NCBI GenBank assembly: GCA_023428025.1 | Contig: JAEYZN010000036.1 | Span: 1-64,000 of the forward strand | Direction: 5' to 3' | Length of the DNA stretch: 64,000 nt | DNA from: Bacillota bacterium | GTDB lineage: Bacteria; Bacillota; Clostridia; Christensenellales; SZUA-584 | Part shown: positions 25,278-34,540 of the stretch, in pieces | Position numbering within the stretch: the stretch's first letter is position 1 | Layout of the letters: the number at the start of each line of letters is the position of its first letter | Made by a program: the position numbers and the translations under genes | The notes under the pieces: model-generated | The model's database searches: none | What the model was told of the DNA's origin: nothing | What the model saw: the letters and a program-made list of their open reading frames with translations, nothing else

Positions 25278-26798
25278 TCAACTGTCGGATTTGAGCCGCC
25301 TGTAGAACGGCTCCAGCGTCCGATAGCATTCGTCGAACAGCCCTAAGGTCCGCCGGTAAGCCGCTTGGGTGTCCGGGTTCGGCTCATGCACCTGATCGAT
25401 ACGGATAAACCGTTCGATGGCGTCGAAGCCCGAGAATACGCCCACGCCCACGCCGCCCGTCACCGCCGCGCCCATGCTGGTGGCTTCCTCCAGCATCACC
25501 GGCTTCATGATGCGGGCTTCATAGATATCCGCCATCATCTGCCGCCACGTCGCGCCCTTCGCGCCCCCGCCGATCACGACGATATCGCCGAGGTCCATAT
25601 GCTGCCGGAAGATGTCCAGTATGATGCGCATGTTGTACGTGACGCCTTCCATCACGGCGCGCAGCATGTCCTCCCGGCGGCTTTCCATCTTGAGTCCCAC
25701 AAAAGCGCCCTGCGCGTCCGGATTCCAGCGCGGGCTGCGCTCTCCCAGCAGATACGGCAGGAACAGGATGCCGTTCGCACCCGGCGCAGAGGCTTCGATC
25801 TCGCGGTTGATGATCTCGTAAATGTCCTCGCCCGTCTGCTGCGCCGTCTGCGCCTCGATGCGGCAGATCTCGCGCTTGAGCCAGCTGTATGAGCCGCCCG
25901 CGGACTGCATCGTGCCGCACGGCATGATGATGCCGGGCACGCTGTGCACCCAGTTGAACGTGCGCATGTCGTCGTCGAACACCGGCGCCCGCGTGCCCAT
26001 GCTGATCCAAGCGGACGAACCGACGTAGCTGTAACAACGCCCTTCGCTGATCACGCCCGCGCCCAGCGCCGCGCACGGCCCGTCTCCGCCGCCCATCACG
26101 ACGGGCGTCCCCTCCTTCAATCCCGTCAGTTTCGCCGCCGCCGCGGTCACGCCGCCCGGCGAAAAGGTGGAAGCTTCAAGCTGCGGCAGCTTGGCGCCGT
26201 CGATGCCGGACGCGTCCACGATCTCTTTTGACCATTCCAGCGTGTTGATGTCGAGGGCCGTCGTACCCGTCGCGTCGGTGTATTCCGAAAGTATCTTCCC
26301 CGTCAGCCGCCCGACGATATAGTCCTTGGCGTTCAGTATCTTGTAAGTGCGCGCGTAGATCTCCGGCTCGTGGTTTTTCACCCACATCAGCTTCTGCAAT
26401 CCGTACGACGCGCTGTTGCGGTGGCCGGAAATGCGGTAAAACCGCTCGGGCGATATGTGCCGGGCGATTTCGCCCGCCTCGGCCTGCGCGCGCTGGTCCG
26501 CCCAGATGATCGCGTCGCGCAGCGCTTCGCCCTGCTCATCCACACACACGCAGCCCATCATCTGCCCCGAAAAACAGACGCAGACCACCCTTTCGGGTTC
26601 AATGCCGTCCAGTATCCCGCGTGTCGACTCGCAGACGGCCCGCCACCAGTCCCGCGGGTTTTGCTCCGCCCAATTGGCGTTGAAATAGTGCGTCCCATAG
26701 GCGTGCACAACGCTTTTGACCAGCCGTCCATCCGTATCAAACAGCGTGGCCTTGTTGCCCGATGTGCCGAGGTCGTGCGCCAGCAGATATTTTACCAT
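25278..26798 (-). CDS. FGGY-family carbohydrate kinase, xylulokinase-like
   Basis: 506 residues, the normal length. LLAHDLGTSGNKATLFDTDG is the N-terminal phosphate-binding motif; the substrate-side motif WAEQNPRDWW and IIWADQRAQ are xylulokinase-like, and VIGGGAKGATWRQMMADIY is the second FGGY signature. Phosphorylates a pentulose or related sugar with ATP; the exact sugar cannot be read. GAGGAG precedes ATG 26798. Probably cotranscribed with the PTE-family gene. Confidence 0.88.
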   Translation of the reverse strand: MVKYLLAHDLGTSGNKATLFDTDGRLVKSVVHAYGTHYFNANWAEQNPRDWWRAVCESTRGILDGIEPERVVCVCFSGQMMGCVCVDEQGEALRDAIIWADQRAQAEAGEIARHISPERFYRISGHRNSASYGLQKLMWVKNHEPEIYARTYKILNAKDYIVGRLTGKILSEYTDATGTTALDINTLEWSKEIVDASGIDGAKLPQLEASTFSPGGVTAAAAKLTGLKEGTPVVMGGGDGPCAALGAGVISEGRCYSYVGSSAWISMGTRAPVFDDDMRTFNWVHSVPGIIMPCGTMQSAGGSYSWLKREICRIEAQTAQQTGEDIYEIINREIEASAPGANGILFLPYLLGERSPRWNPDAQGAFVGLKMESRREDMLRAVMEGVTYNMRIILDIFRQHMDLGDIVVIGGGAKGATWRQMMADIYEARIMKPVMLEEATSMGAAVTGGVGVGVFSGFDAIERFIRIDQVHEPNPDTQAAYRRTLGLFDECYRTLEPFYRRLKSDS

Positions 26799-27002
26799 AA
26801 CGTCTCCTCATGACCAAACCAGCATATGAAAAAGTTTATCACTTTTCAGGGCTTACGTCATCCCATCCAATAAATTTAGCCGTCCGGGATTTATCGCTGC
26901 TCGCCAGATCGGTCCTGCTTGACATCAGGCATCAGTGGCGTCCGTCATGATAACGCATTCTGGCTGTGTGGCCGTTTTGCAGTCCATACCCGAAAGCGCA
27001 GC

Positions 27003-27031
27003 AAAAAAGAGCCGTCATTATGACAGCTCTT
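27003..27031 (-). terminator. Terminator after feoB
   Basis: On the minus strand AAGAGCTGTCA pairs with TGACGGCTCTT around 3 nt, followed by TTTT. The remaining 26799-27002 interval shows nothing else. Confidence 0.85.
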
Positions 27032-27059
27032 ATCGAATGCCTTGAAAATCTGTTCAGAA

Positions 27060-29237
27060 TCAGCAGCTCGCCCCCGGCAATGTGCGGTCCTTCCCGCCGC
27101 CGCGCTTGAACAGCGACACGATCGCGATCACGATCACCGCCAGCAGCACCACGCCCAGAATGTAGACCATCGGGTTTTCCAGCAGCGCCACACTGGTGAT
27201 CGCGCCCTCGCCCGCAGCTTCCACTTCGCCAGCGATTGGCATCTGCGGCAGGTTGGGGAATATCGCGCTGCCTACCAGATTCACCAGCGTCGCCATCACA
27301 TAAGCAAGGCCCGTCTGATAGCCGATCGCGATCAGCGTCCATTTCCATGTGCCCATCTCGCGCCGTATCGCGCCGATGGCCGCAAAGCACGGCGCCGCCA
27401 GCAACGTAAAGATCATGAACGCGTAGGCCGTTACCGACGTAAAGATCAACGCCGTGTGCGCGCTCAGCATCGCGAATGTGGACACCACGACCTCCTTGGC
27501 CACCATCCCCGTCACCGCCGCTACGGCAGACATCCAGTTGCCGAAGCCCAGCGGCGCGAATATCGGCGCCAGCACCGTCCCGATACCCGCGAGGATGCTC
27601 TGGTCGATCTGTTCAGGCTCAAGATACTGGAACGAGAAGCTGAACGACTGCAGGAACCAGATGACGGCGCACGCGATGAATATGATCGTTCCGGCTTTGA
27701 TGATGAACGCCTTGCCCTTTTCCCACATGTGGATCACCACGCCCTTCGCGCGGGGCAGCTTGTAGGCCGGCAGCTCCATCACGAACGGCGCGGGCTTGCC
27801 CGCAAACAGCTTCGTCCGTTTCAGCACCAGGCCGGAGAGGATCACCATCACAATGCCCACGATGTACATGGACGGTCCCACCCATGTCGCTTCGCTGAAC
27901 ACCATGGCCACAAACAGCGCGAACACCGGCAGCTTTGCGCCGCAGGGTATGAACGGCGTCAGCATGATGGTCATCTTACGGTCATTGTCGTTCTCGATGG
28001 TACGCGAGGCCATTACCGCAGGCACCGAGCAGCCCGTGCCGATCAGCATCGGGATGAACGACTTGCCCGAGAGGCCGAACCGGCGGAATATGCGGTCCAT
28101 GATGAACGCGACGCGCGCCATGTAGCCGCAGTCTTCAAGTATCGAAATGAACAGGTACAGAATCATCAGCTGCGGCACGAATACCAGCACCGCGCCCACG
28201 CCGCCGATGATGCCGTCAAGCACCAGGCTCAATATCCACTGCGAAGCGCCCCAGCCGACCAGCAGGCTTTCCGCACCGCCGGATATCCAGCCGATGAGTT
28301 CTTCCACCCAGCCGATGGTCCAGTCGCCTACCGTCTGGATCGACACGTAATAAACGCCCCACATGATAAGGAAGAATATCGGCAGCGCCAGCCAGCGGTT
28401 GGTGAGCACCTTGTCGATCTTATCCGAGGTGGACAGCTTGGGACGTGCTTTCTTCTTATACGCGCCGGACAGCAGCGCCCCCACGGAATCATAACGTTCG
28501 TTGGTGATGATGCTCTCCGAATCGTCGTCCAGCGCGCTCTCCGCCGCCGAGACGATCGCTTCCACCTGCTGCGCCAGAGCCTCCGGCAGTTTCACCTTTT
28601 TCAGCAGGTCCTCGTCCCGCTCGAACAGCTTGACGGACAGCCAGCGCGAATTGTATGTTCCCAGAGTCTTTTCAGCCGCAACGGCTTTCGAAATTTTCTC
28701 CAGCGCCGCTTCCACATCTGAGGAGAAGCCCAGCGGCGTCGGCTTGCGCTCCGCCAGCGTTGTCGCTTTGTCCACCAGCGCGTCCAGCCCGGTGTTCCTT
28801 GCCGCCGAGATGGGCACCACGGGGCAGCCCAGGCTTTTCTCAAGCGCGGCATAGTCGATCTCGTCGCCGTTCTTCCGCACGATGTCGATCATGTTGAGCG
28901 CCACCACCGCGGGCACGCCCAGCTCAATGATCTGCGTGGTCAGGTACAGATTGCGCTCCAGATTGGAGGCGTCCACGATGTTGATGATGACGTCGGGCTT
29001 CTCCTTCAGTATGAAATCCCGCGCGATCACCTCTTCCAGCGTATAGGGCGACAGCGAATAGATACCCGGCAGATCCACCACGATCACGTCGCTTTTGTGC
29101 CGGCGCAAGCGCCCTTCCTTCTTCTCCACCGTTACACCCGGCCAGTTGCCCACGTATTGCGTGCTGCCTGTCAGCGCGTTGAACAGTGTGGTCTTTCCGC
29201 TGTTGGGGTTCCCCGCCAGCGCGATCTTCAAAGACAT
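27060..29237 (-). CDS. feoB: Ferrous iron transporter FeoB
   Basis: 725 residues. The N-terminal GTPase domain has G1 GNPNSGKTT, G3 DLPGIYSL and G4 LNMID; a GDI-like spacer follows (about 165-270). The membrane domain (about 285-700) contains the paired gate regions with GTGCSVPAVMASRTI and the later FIPCGAKLPVFALF, both with the conserved Cys. Imports Fe(II). The C-terminus is short. GAGGAGGGG precedes the start. Operator-like palindromes lie upstream of both feoA and feoB. Confidence 0.96.
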   Translation of the reverse strand: MSLKIALAGNPNSGKTTLFNALTGSTQYVGNWPGVTVEKKEGRLRRHKSDVIVVDLPGIYSLSPYTLEEVIARDFILKEKPDVIINIVDASNLERNLYLTTQIIELGVPAVVALNMIDIVRKNGDEIDYAALEKSLGCPVVPISAARNTGLDALVDKATTLAERKPTPLGFSSDVEAALEKISKAVAAEKTLGTYNSRWLSVKLFERDEDLLKKVKLPEALAQQVEAIVSAAESALDDDSESIITNERYDSVGALLSGAYKKKARPKLSTSDKIDKVLTNRWLALPIFFLIMWGVYYVSIQTVGDWTIGWVEELIGWISGGAESLLVGWGASQWILSLVLDGIIGGVGAVLVFVPQLMILYLFISILEDCGYMARVAFIMDRIFRRFGLSGKSFIPMLIGTGCSVPAVMASRTIENDNDRKMTIMLTPFIPCGAKLPVFALFVAMVFSEATWVGPSMYIVGIVMVILSGLVLKRTKLFAGKPAPFVMELPAYKLPRAKGVVIHMWEKGKAFIIKAGTIIFIACAVIWFLQSFSFSFQYLEPEQIDQSILAGIGTVLAPIFAPLGFGNWMSAVAAVTGMVAKEVVVSTFAMLSAHTALIFTSVTAYAFMIFTLLAAPCFAAIGAIRREMGTWKWTLIAIGYQTGLAYVMATLVNLVGSAIFPNLPQMPIAGEVEAAGEGAITSVALLENPMVYILGVVLLAVIVIAIVSLFKRGGGKDRTLPGASC

Positions 29238-29265
29238 ATGCCCCTCCTCAAAATTGCCCTGAAAT

Positions 29266-29281
29266 GTTAGCTCTATCTAAT
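29266..29281. promoter_or_regulatory. Metal-regulon operator copy between feoA and feoB
   Basis: GTTAGCTCTATCTAAT, one arm perfect and the other imperfect against GTTAGC-N4-GCTAAC, 29 nt upstream of feoB. Confidence 0.5.
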
Positions 29282-29300
29282 TCACAGGACAAAAAAATAG

Positions 29301-29519
29301 TCACTCCACAATGATTTTGTCGGCGTCCGCCTTCCTCACCGACAGCTCGTATCCCCTTACCGTTACCTCGATGGGGTCTCCCAGCGGCGCGACCTTGCGC
29401 ACCTCGATCTGCGTGCCCTTGGTGATGCCCATATCCATGATCCGGCGCTTCACGGCGCCTTCGCCCTCCAGCTTCACGACCTTTACGGTGTTCCCGCTCG
29501 AAACCTGTTTTAACGTCAT
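29301..29519 (-). CDS. feoA: FeoA ferrous iron transport accessory protein
   Basis: 72 residues from ATG 29519, with AAGGAGAG upstream; the frame continues to 29666 but that would overlap the promoter. An SH3-like small beta-barrel with the family phrases GEGAVKRRIMDMGITKGTQ and DPIEVTVRGYELSVRK. FeoA assists FeoB. First gene of feoAB. Confidence 0.93.
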   Translation of the reverse strand: MTLKQVSSGNTVKVVKLEGEGAVKRRIMDMGITKGTQIEVRKVAPLGDPIEVTVRGYELSVRKADADKIIVE

Positions 29520-29615
29520 GACAATTCTCTCCTTATGTGCTCTCATCCGCCAAGCAGCAGCATGCCGCCAAGGCAGACTTATTATATCACAGCGCCACAG
29601 AATTCCGTCGCGCAA

Positions 29616-29666
29616 GTTAGCTTTATCTAACACGACAAGTTTAACATGGCTAACTTTGTGTGTCAA
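29616..29666 (-). promoter_or_regulatory. feoAB promoter with two overlapping operator palindromes
   Basis: Minus-strand promoter TTGACA (29666-29661), 17-nt spacer, TAAACT (29643-29638). The palindrome GTTTAACATGGCTAAC (29639-29654) covers the -10 box and spacer, and GTTAGCTTTATCTAAC (29616-29631) covers the start point. Both resemble the perfect GTTAGC-N4-GCTAAC sites before DUF3793. A repressor bound there would block polymerase; metal-responsive regulation by a DtxR/MntR- or Fur-type protein is inferred. Confidence 0.75.
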
Positions 29667-30091
29667 CAGAAAAAACGGCTGTTTTGCAGCCTTTTTTCCA
29701 GCTTTTTTTACACGGCCATATACGTCATGTTACCCTTGTCCCAAAACTGTTGTCTACAGTCACACAAGCCTTTTGTCAGGCGTATGATATAGTGAATGTA
29801 CATTTCACTTATCATCCGCTACATACATTAAATAAAAAAATGGGAGGCCAGAGCAAGCATCAAAATACCGGTCAAAGCGTATACGATTTCTTTTTGAAGA
29901 CACCCTGATAAGCCAGTTGACAGGTGTGCCTTTTACTCGGCAAACCGCTTATCACATAGACTATATGAATATGCCCATATGAACATATTCATGTTATCTG
30001 CATATGAATATGATTACAGGGACTATCAAAGCGCGTGGATTCGCGCGGAACAGCGGCTGCCCAACGCAGCTGTGAATGGGAGGAAATGTAA
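29667..30091. other. 425-bp intergenic region before the CDP-sugar cluster
   Basis: Contains a GGCTG/CAGCC hairpin with A/T runs on both sides (29671-29697), two very short ORFs (starting at 29798 and 29840) that I do not trust, and a cluster of inverted/direct repeats of ATATGAATATG type (29962-30012). A CATA-N3-TA sequence at 29955-29963 resembles mother-cell sigma E/K -10 boxes, but no convincing -35 is placed at the right distance. Confidence 0.4.
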
Positions 30092-30877
30092 ATGCAAGCG
30101 GTCATACTCTGCGGCGGAAAAGGCCTTCGAATGAACAGGCTGGCGGCCTCACAGCCCAAGCCGATGTCCGAATTAAACGGCAAACCAATCATATGGCATA
30201 TCATGAACCATTTCAGCAAATACGGCGTGCGGGATTTTATTCTGCCGCTGGGTTATAAAGGGGAAATGATACGGGACTATTTCAACCACTATTATACCAA
30301 TCAGCTGGATTACAAGCTCTCGCTGTCCGACAACCGCGTTGAGTATCTGGATGAGTTTTCGAACGACTGGACCATCACCTTTGTGGATACCGGGGTGGAA
30401 ACGCAGACGGGCGGACGCGTCAAAATGATCGAGAAGTATATCACCGAGGAAAACTTTTTCGTGACTTACGGCGACGGGCTGGGCAACATCGATATTGACG
30501 CGCTGCTGGCTCATCATATCAGCATGGACCGGCTGGCCACCGTCACCGGCGTGGATTACCGCAGCCAGTACGGCGTGCTCACCGTCAAAAACGGCGCCGC
30601 GACAGCCTTTAAGGAAAAGCCGCTTTTAAGCCTGATCATCAATGCGGGATTCTTTGTTTTCAACCGGGCGGCGTTCCAGTACCTGACGGACGACAAGCGC
30701 GCCTCGTTGGAGACCACGCTGCTCAAAAAGCTGACGGCGATCGACGAGCTTTCCGTCTATAAGCACGAAGGCTACTGGATCGGTATCGACACGTACAAGG
30801 ATCTGATGACAGCCCAGCAGAACTTCCACCGGCTGACCGGCCATGGCGATGCGTCATCACCGGCCAAAGAGTTTTGA
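30092..30877 (+). CDS. rfbF: Glucose-1-phosphate cytidylyltransferase
   Basis: 261 residues. The nucleotidyl-transferase start MQAVILCGGKGLRM, PKPMSELNGKPIIWHIM, the TYGDGLGNID metal/nucleotide site and VTGVDYRSQYGVL are RfbF-specific. Makes CDP-glucose from CTP and glucose-1-phosphate. GGGAGGAAA precedes the start. First gene of a cluster with a double glycosyltransferase, an SDR enzyme and CDP-glucose 4,6-dehydratase. Confidence 0.94.
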   Translation: MQAVILCGGKGLRMNRLAASQPKPMSELNGKPIIWHIMNHFSKYGVRDFILPLGYKGEMIRDYFNHYYTNQLDYKLSLSDNRVEYLDEFSNDWTITFVDTGVETQTGGRVKMIEKYITEENFFVTYGDGLGNIDIDALLAHHISMDRLATVTGVDYRSQYGVLTVKNGAATAFKEKPLLSLIINAGFFVFNRAAFQYLTDDKRASLETTLLKKLTAIDELSVYKHEGYWIGIDTYKDLMTAQQNFHRLTGHGDASSPAKEF

Positions 30878-30960
30878 TTTCTCATACGACATCTAAAGCG
30901 GCAGCCTTGCCGCCATACATACACTTATAAAACTATGGAAAGGCAAGGCAGGTCATCCCC

Positions 30961-33531
30961 ATGAACAAAAACAGAAACAGTATGGGCAATGCACTGTTTT
31001 CGGATCGTCCGGCTGATTACCAGCCCGTCCGGATGCAGCTGGCCCCCGGCGAAAACCCGCCGGGCGGGGGCATTTATATGTACCCGCGAAATATCAATGA
31101 GGCGCGCTTACCGCTGGCCGACGTGGCTTTTCCGGCTACGCAGCGCATGCAGTTGGCGCCGCACACTCCACGCGCTGAACGCCGTGCAATCATGCATATG
31201 CCACAGGCAGCCAGGCCTTCTTCGCCTGACGCTCCCCGAATATCCACGACTGCCAATGCGGGCCGCAACATTGAGCTGGCGGCTCTTGAGGCTGTGCAGG
31301 CCACCCAAGCCGCTTTGACAGACCAGGCCGCGCAGACCGCACAGGCCGTGCGGGCCGCACTGGCCGATCAGGTCGCACAGGCCATCCAAACCGCGCAAAA
31401 TCAGGCCGCGCAGGCCCGGGCCGAACAGGCGGTCCAGGCCGCCGAAGCCGCAGGAGTCGAGATGGCCGAAAAGGTTTCACAGGCGATACAGGATACGCTG
31501 GCCGACAAGACCGCTCTGGCGGAGAAAGCCGCGCAATCCCGTCAGGCTGCCGAGACCGTGCAGGCCCCGCCTGTGCTGCATGTCATCCCGGCCGTTCAGG
31601 ACGCAAGACCGGCTGCCGGCGCGTCCACCGCTCCGGTAACCTGCCATTTCTGTACGGTGGCAGGCAATTCCTACCTGTTCAAGGTGCTCACGCTGTACCG
31701 GTCTTTGGAGGCTGTCTCCAATGACTTTATGCTCTACGTATGCTGCATCGACAACGACACGCTTGCGGCGCTTGGCAGGCTGCACCTCAGCCGGTGCGTC
31801 CCTGTTTCGGTGGACGCCCTGAATGACAGTGAACTCAGCCGCATCAGGTCTCAGCGCAGCGCCAGCGAGTTCTGCTGGACGCTCAAGAGCCACTTCCTTC
31901 TCTACCTGCTCACAGAGAAGCAGTTGCCCGACGCGGTGTATCTGGACAGCGACGTCGCGTTCTTCTCCAACCCGAAGCGGCTGTACGATGACTGGGGCCA
32001 GGCTTCCGTCTATCTGTGCCGCCAGCGCGACCTTGACTGGGTAGAGCAGAAATACGGCCAATATCAGGCGGGCGTGATCGGTTTCCGCAACGATGAGCAG
32101 GGCCTTGCCGCGGTCCGCTGGTGGCGCGACAAATGCCGCGCCTGGTGCTCCGCATCGGCGGATATCGGGCTCTACGGCGATCAGAAATACCTTGACGAAA
32201 TACCCCGGCTTTTCAGTTCGGTCAAGGTCTCCACGCACCGCGGGATTGACGCGGCTCCATGGAACACGGTGTACAACAACAACTACCCGATATCGGTGTC
32301 GGGCAACGGCATCACCATAGACGGCGACCCGCTGGTGGCGTATCACTTCGCATGTCTGGACGTCATCGACGAGCAGCACTTCGATCTGTGGAACCTGTCG
32401 AACATCACCATCGGCCAGACCATACGAAACGCCGTCTATAACCCGTACCTCGCGAGCCTGCGCGACAGCATCGCCGCCGTACGGACACAGGCGGGCGGCA
32501 ATCCGCTCCAGTTCTTCTCGCAAAAGCCATACGGAAACGCCAAGACACCCTATATCTTTTCCGAGTCCAATCTCAGCTTGAGCAATTGGGATGGTATCTA
32601 TGCCTTCTGCACCATCGCCAGCAAGCAGTACGCGGCGCGGACGCTCGCCCTTTACCGCTCGCTCCAAAAGCATGCGGGCAATTTCCACATCTGGATTTGC
32701 TGCATGGACGACATGGCATACGGCATACTCTCTGCTTTCCGGCTGGAAAACGCCACGCTGATCAGGGTTTCCGAGGTGGAAACACCCGCGGTGAAGCAAA
32801 CGCAGGCGTCCAAACAGCTGTATGAATACTGCTGGACGCTCAAGCCGCTGCTGTGCCAGTATGTGTTCGAGCGCTACAACATCTCGCGCCTGCTTTACTG
32901 CGACTCGGATATGTACTTCTTCTCCAGCCCGCAGACCATCCACGAAACGTGGAAACGCTATGAAACCTTCCTGAATCTGCAACGCGGGACAGCCGATCTG
33001 GAAGCAAAGCACGGCATGTACCAGGCCGGTCTGATCGGGTTTACCAAGGCCCCTGAGTCGCTGAAGACGCTGAACTGGTGGGCACAGCAATGCACGCAAT
33101 GGTGCTACGACGATCATTCAGACTCCAGCCGTTGGGGTGATCAGAAATATCTCACACAGATACCCAATCTGTTTACCTCCATCAAAGTGAACAATCAGTA
33201 CGGCCTGCTCGCCGCGCCGTGGAACATCGTGATGAACAACACGGCCAGTCTCCCGGTCCACACCGACGGCGGCAACATCTGGCTCGGCGACGAAGCGCTG
33301 ACCTGCTACCACTTCGGCAGCATCAACGTGCTAAGCGAGAATGAATACGACCTATGGAAACAAGAGCCGCTTTATTTTGATCCGGCCATCATCGAGAGTA
33401 TATACAAGCCATACCTCAGGCATCTGCGCGATATTTACAGCGAGATCAGGGCCAGAGGGTTCGATACGTCCTCTCTGTTTGAAAGAGGCAGCGCCGTTCA
33501 GAACTACTTCTCCCTCGAAGGGATGGGCTGA
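30961..33531 (+). CDS. Large protein: Ala/Gln coiled coil plus two tandem DxD glycosyltransferase-like domains
   Basis: 856 residues. Residues 1-100 are Pro-rich with two copies of RMQLAP; about 103-200 is an Ala/Gln-rich region of heptad-like repeats (AQTAQAV, AQAIQTAQ) likely to form a coiled coil. Two homologous domains follow, about 226-520 and 546-830, each starting with CHFCTVAGNSYLFK- or YAFCTIASKQYAARTLALYR-like sequence and each carrying a DxD site (YLDSDVAFFS near 326; YCDSDMYFFS near 646), then GYQAG-type, GDQKYL and APWN motifs. This is the GT-A fold of nucleotide-sugar transferases. No signal peptide or membrane helix. Placed between rfbF and an SDR gene, so CDP-linked deoxysugar transfer is a reasonable inference. 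Confidence 0.78.
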   Translation: MNKNRNSMGNALFSDRPADYQPVRMQLAPGENPPGGGIYMYPRNINEARLPLADVAFPATQRMQLAPHTPRAERRAIMHMPQAARPSSPDAPRISTTANAGRNIELAALEAVQATQAALTDQAAQTAQAVRAALADQVAQAIQTAQNQAAQARAEQAVQAAEAAGVEMAEKVSQAIQDTLADKTALAEKAAQSRQAAETVQAPPVLHVIPAVQDARPAAGASTAPVTCHFCTVAGNSYLFKVLTLYRSLEAVSNDFMLYVCCIDNDTLAALGRLHLSRCVPVSVDALNDSELSRIRSQRSASEFCWTLKSHFLLYLLTEKQLPDAVYLDSDVAFFSNPKRLYDDWGQASVYLCRQRDLDWVEQKYGQYQAGVIGFRNDEQGLAAVRWWRDKCRAWCSASADIGLYGDQKYLDEIPRLFSSVKVSTHRGIDAAPWNTVYNNNYPISVSGNGITIDGDPLVAYHFACLDVIDEQHFDLWNLSNITIGQTIRNAVYNPYLASLRDSIAAVRTQAGGNPLQFFSQKPYGNAKTPYIFSESNLSLSNWDGIYAFCTIASKQYAARTLALYRSLQKHAGNFHIWICCMDDMAYGILSAFRLENATLIRVSEVETPAVKQTQASKQLYEYCWTLKPLLCQYVFERYNISRLLYCDSDMYFFSSPQTIHETWKRYETFLNLQRGTADLEAKHGMYQAGLIGFTKAPESLKTLNWWAQQCTQWCYDDHSDSSRWGDQKYLTQIPNLFTSIKVNNQYGLLAAPWNIVMNNTASLPVHTDGGNIWLGDEALTCYHFGSINVLSENEYDLWKQEPLYFDPAIIESIYKPYLRHLRDIYSEIRARGFDTSSLFERGSAVQNYFSLEGMG

Positions 33532-33534
33532 GCC

Positions 33535-34491
33535 ATGTCCCGGGCTGATATAACGGGCCGGCGATATCTGGTGACGGGCGGCGGCGGGTTTGTGGGGTCT
33601 CACCTCACCCGCCGCCTCATATCCCTGGGTGCGCAGGCGGCTGTGCTGGAGCGCTCAGACGTCATGCCGTGGCGGCTGGCCGACATGGCTGACCATATTC
33701 AGCTTTATACCGCGGATGTGGCGGACGGCCCGGCGGTGGCGGACATGATGAAAGCCTTTCAGCCGGACGGCGTGTTCCATCTTGCGGCCTACGGCGTGGA
33801 TTCGGCGGATCAGGACATCAGGGAGGCGCTGCGTGTCAACGCGCTGGGCGTGGTCAGCGTACTGGAGGCCATGAGCGGGTGCGGCTGCAGGCGCATCGTG
33901 ACGATGGGGAGCGGTGCGGAATACGGCGTCCGCGAAGGCCCCGTCAGCGAAGATACGGTGCTGCACCCGGAAAGCATTTACGGCAGCGCCAAAGCGGCGG
34001 CCACCATCGTCGCCCATCAGTATGCACAGCAGCACGGCATCGGTATCGTGACGCTGCGGCCCTTCGGCATCTATGGCGAAGCAGAGCCGCCGCATAAGCT
34101 GTTCTGCGAGGTGATCCTGACGCTGCTGGACGGCAAGCCGCTGAACCTGACGCCCTGCGGGCAGTGCCGGGACTACTGCTACGTAGCTGATATCGCGGCC
34201 GCCCTCACCGCCTGCATGGCCGACGCGTCGCTGACGGACCACGTCTTCAACGCAGGCACCGGCGAACTGCGCTCTCTGAAGGAATACGTGGAGCACATCC
34301 GCGCCGTGGTGGACTCAACCAGCGAGGTGCGGTATGGCGCGCTGCCTTACCGGCAAAACGAGGTGTGGGCGCCGTCGCCGGATACCCGCCGCATACGGGA
34401 ACTGGTGGGCTGGCGGCCTGTCATCAGCCTGGAGCAGGGCCTGGACAGAACGGTGGCCTGGTACCGCGCCAACCGGCATCTGTACCATTGA
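33535..34491 (+). CDS. NAD(P)-dependent sugar-nucleotide epimerase/reductase (extended SDR)
   Basis: 318 residues. The Rossmann motif YLVTGGGGFVGSHL is at residues 11-24, and the catalytic YGSAKAAATI (YxxxK) is near 145. Starts 3 nt after the transferase stop. In the pathway order it would act on the 4-keto-6-deoxy sugar made by the CDP-glucose dehydratase, as an epimerase or 4-reductase. Which deoxyhexose results cannot be decided from sequence; no RfbH-type 3-dehydrase is present, so a 3-deoxy sugar is unlikely from this cluster alone. Confidence 0.82.
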   Translation: MSRADITGRRYLVTGGGGFVGSHLTRRLISLGAQAAVLERSDVMPWRLADMADHIQLYTADVADGPAVADMMKAFQPDGVFHLAAYGVDSADQDIREALRVNALGVVSVLEAMSGCGCRRIVTMGSGAEYGVREGPVSEDTVLHPESIYGSAKAAATIVAHQYAQQHGIGIVTLRPFGIYGEAEPPHKLFCEVILTLLDGKPLNLTPCGQCRDYCYVADIAAALTACMADASLTDHVFNAGTGELRSLKEYVEHIRAVVDSTSEVRYGALPYRQNEVWAPSPDTRRIRELVGWRPVISLEQGLDRTVAWYRANRHLYH

Positions 34492-34540
34492 CCTCATCAC
34501 ATCAGACAGATACCAATCAACTTAAACACTGGAGGCATCT

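Noticed and set aside
29660..29908. 82-codon ORF in the feoA-rfbF interval
   Set aside because: Starts inside the feoA promoter, no ribosome binding site, no recognisable protein features.
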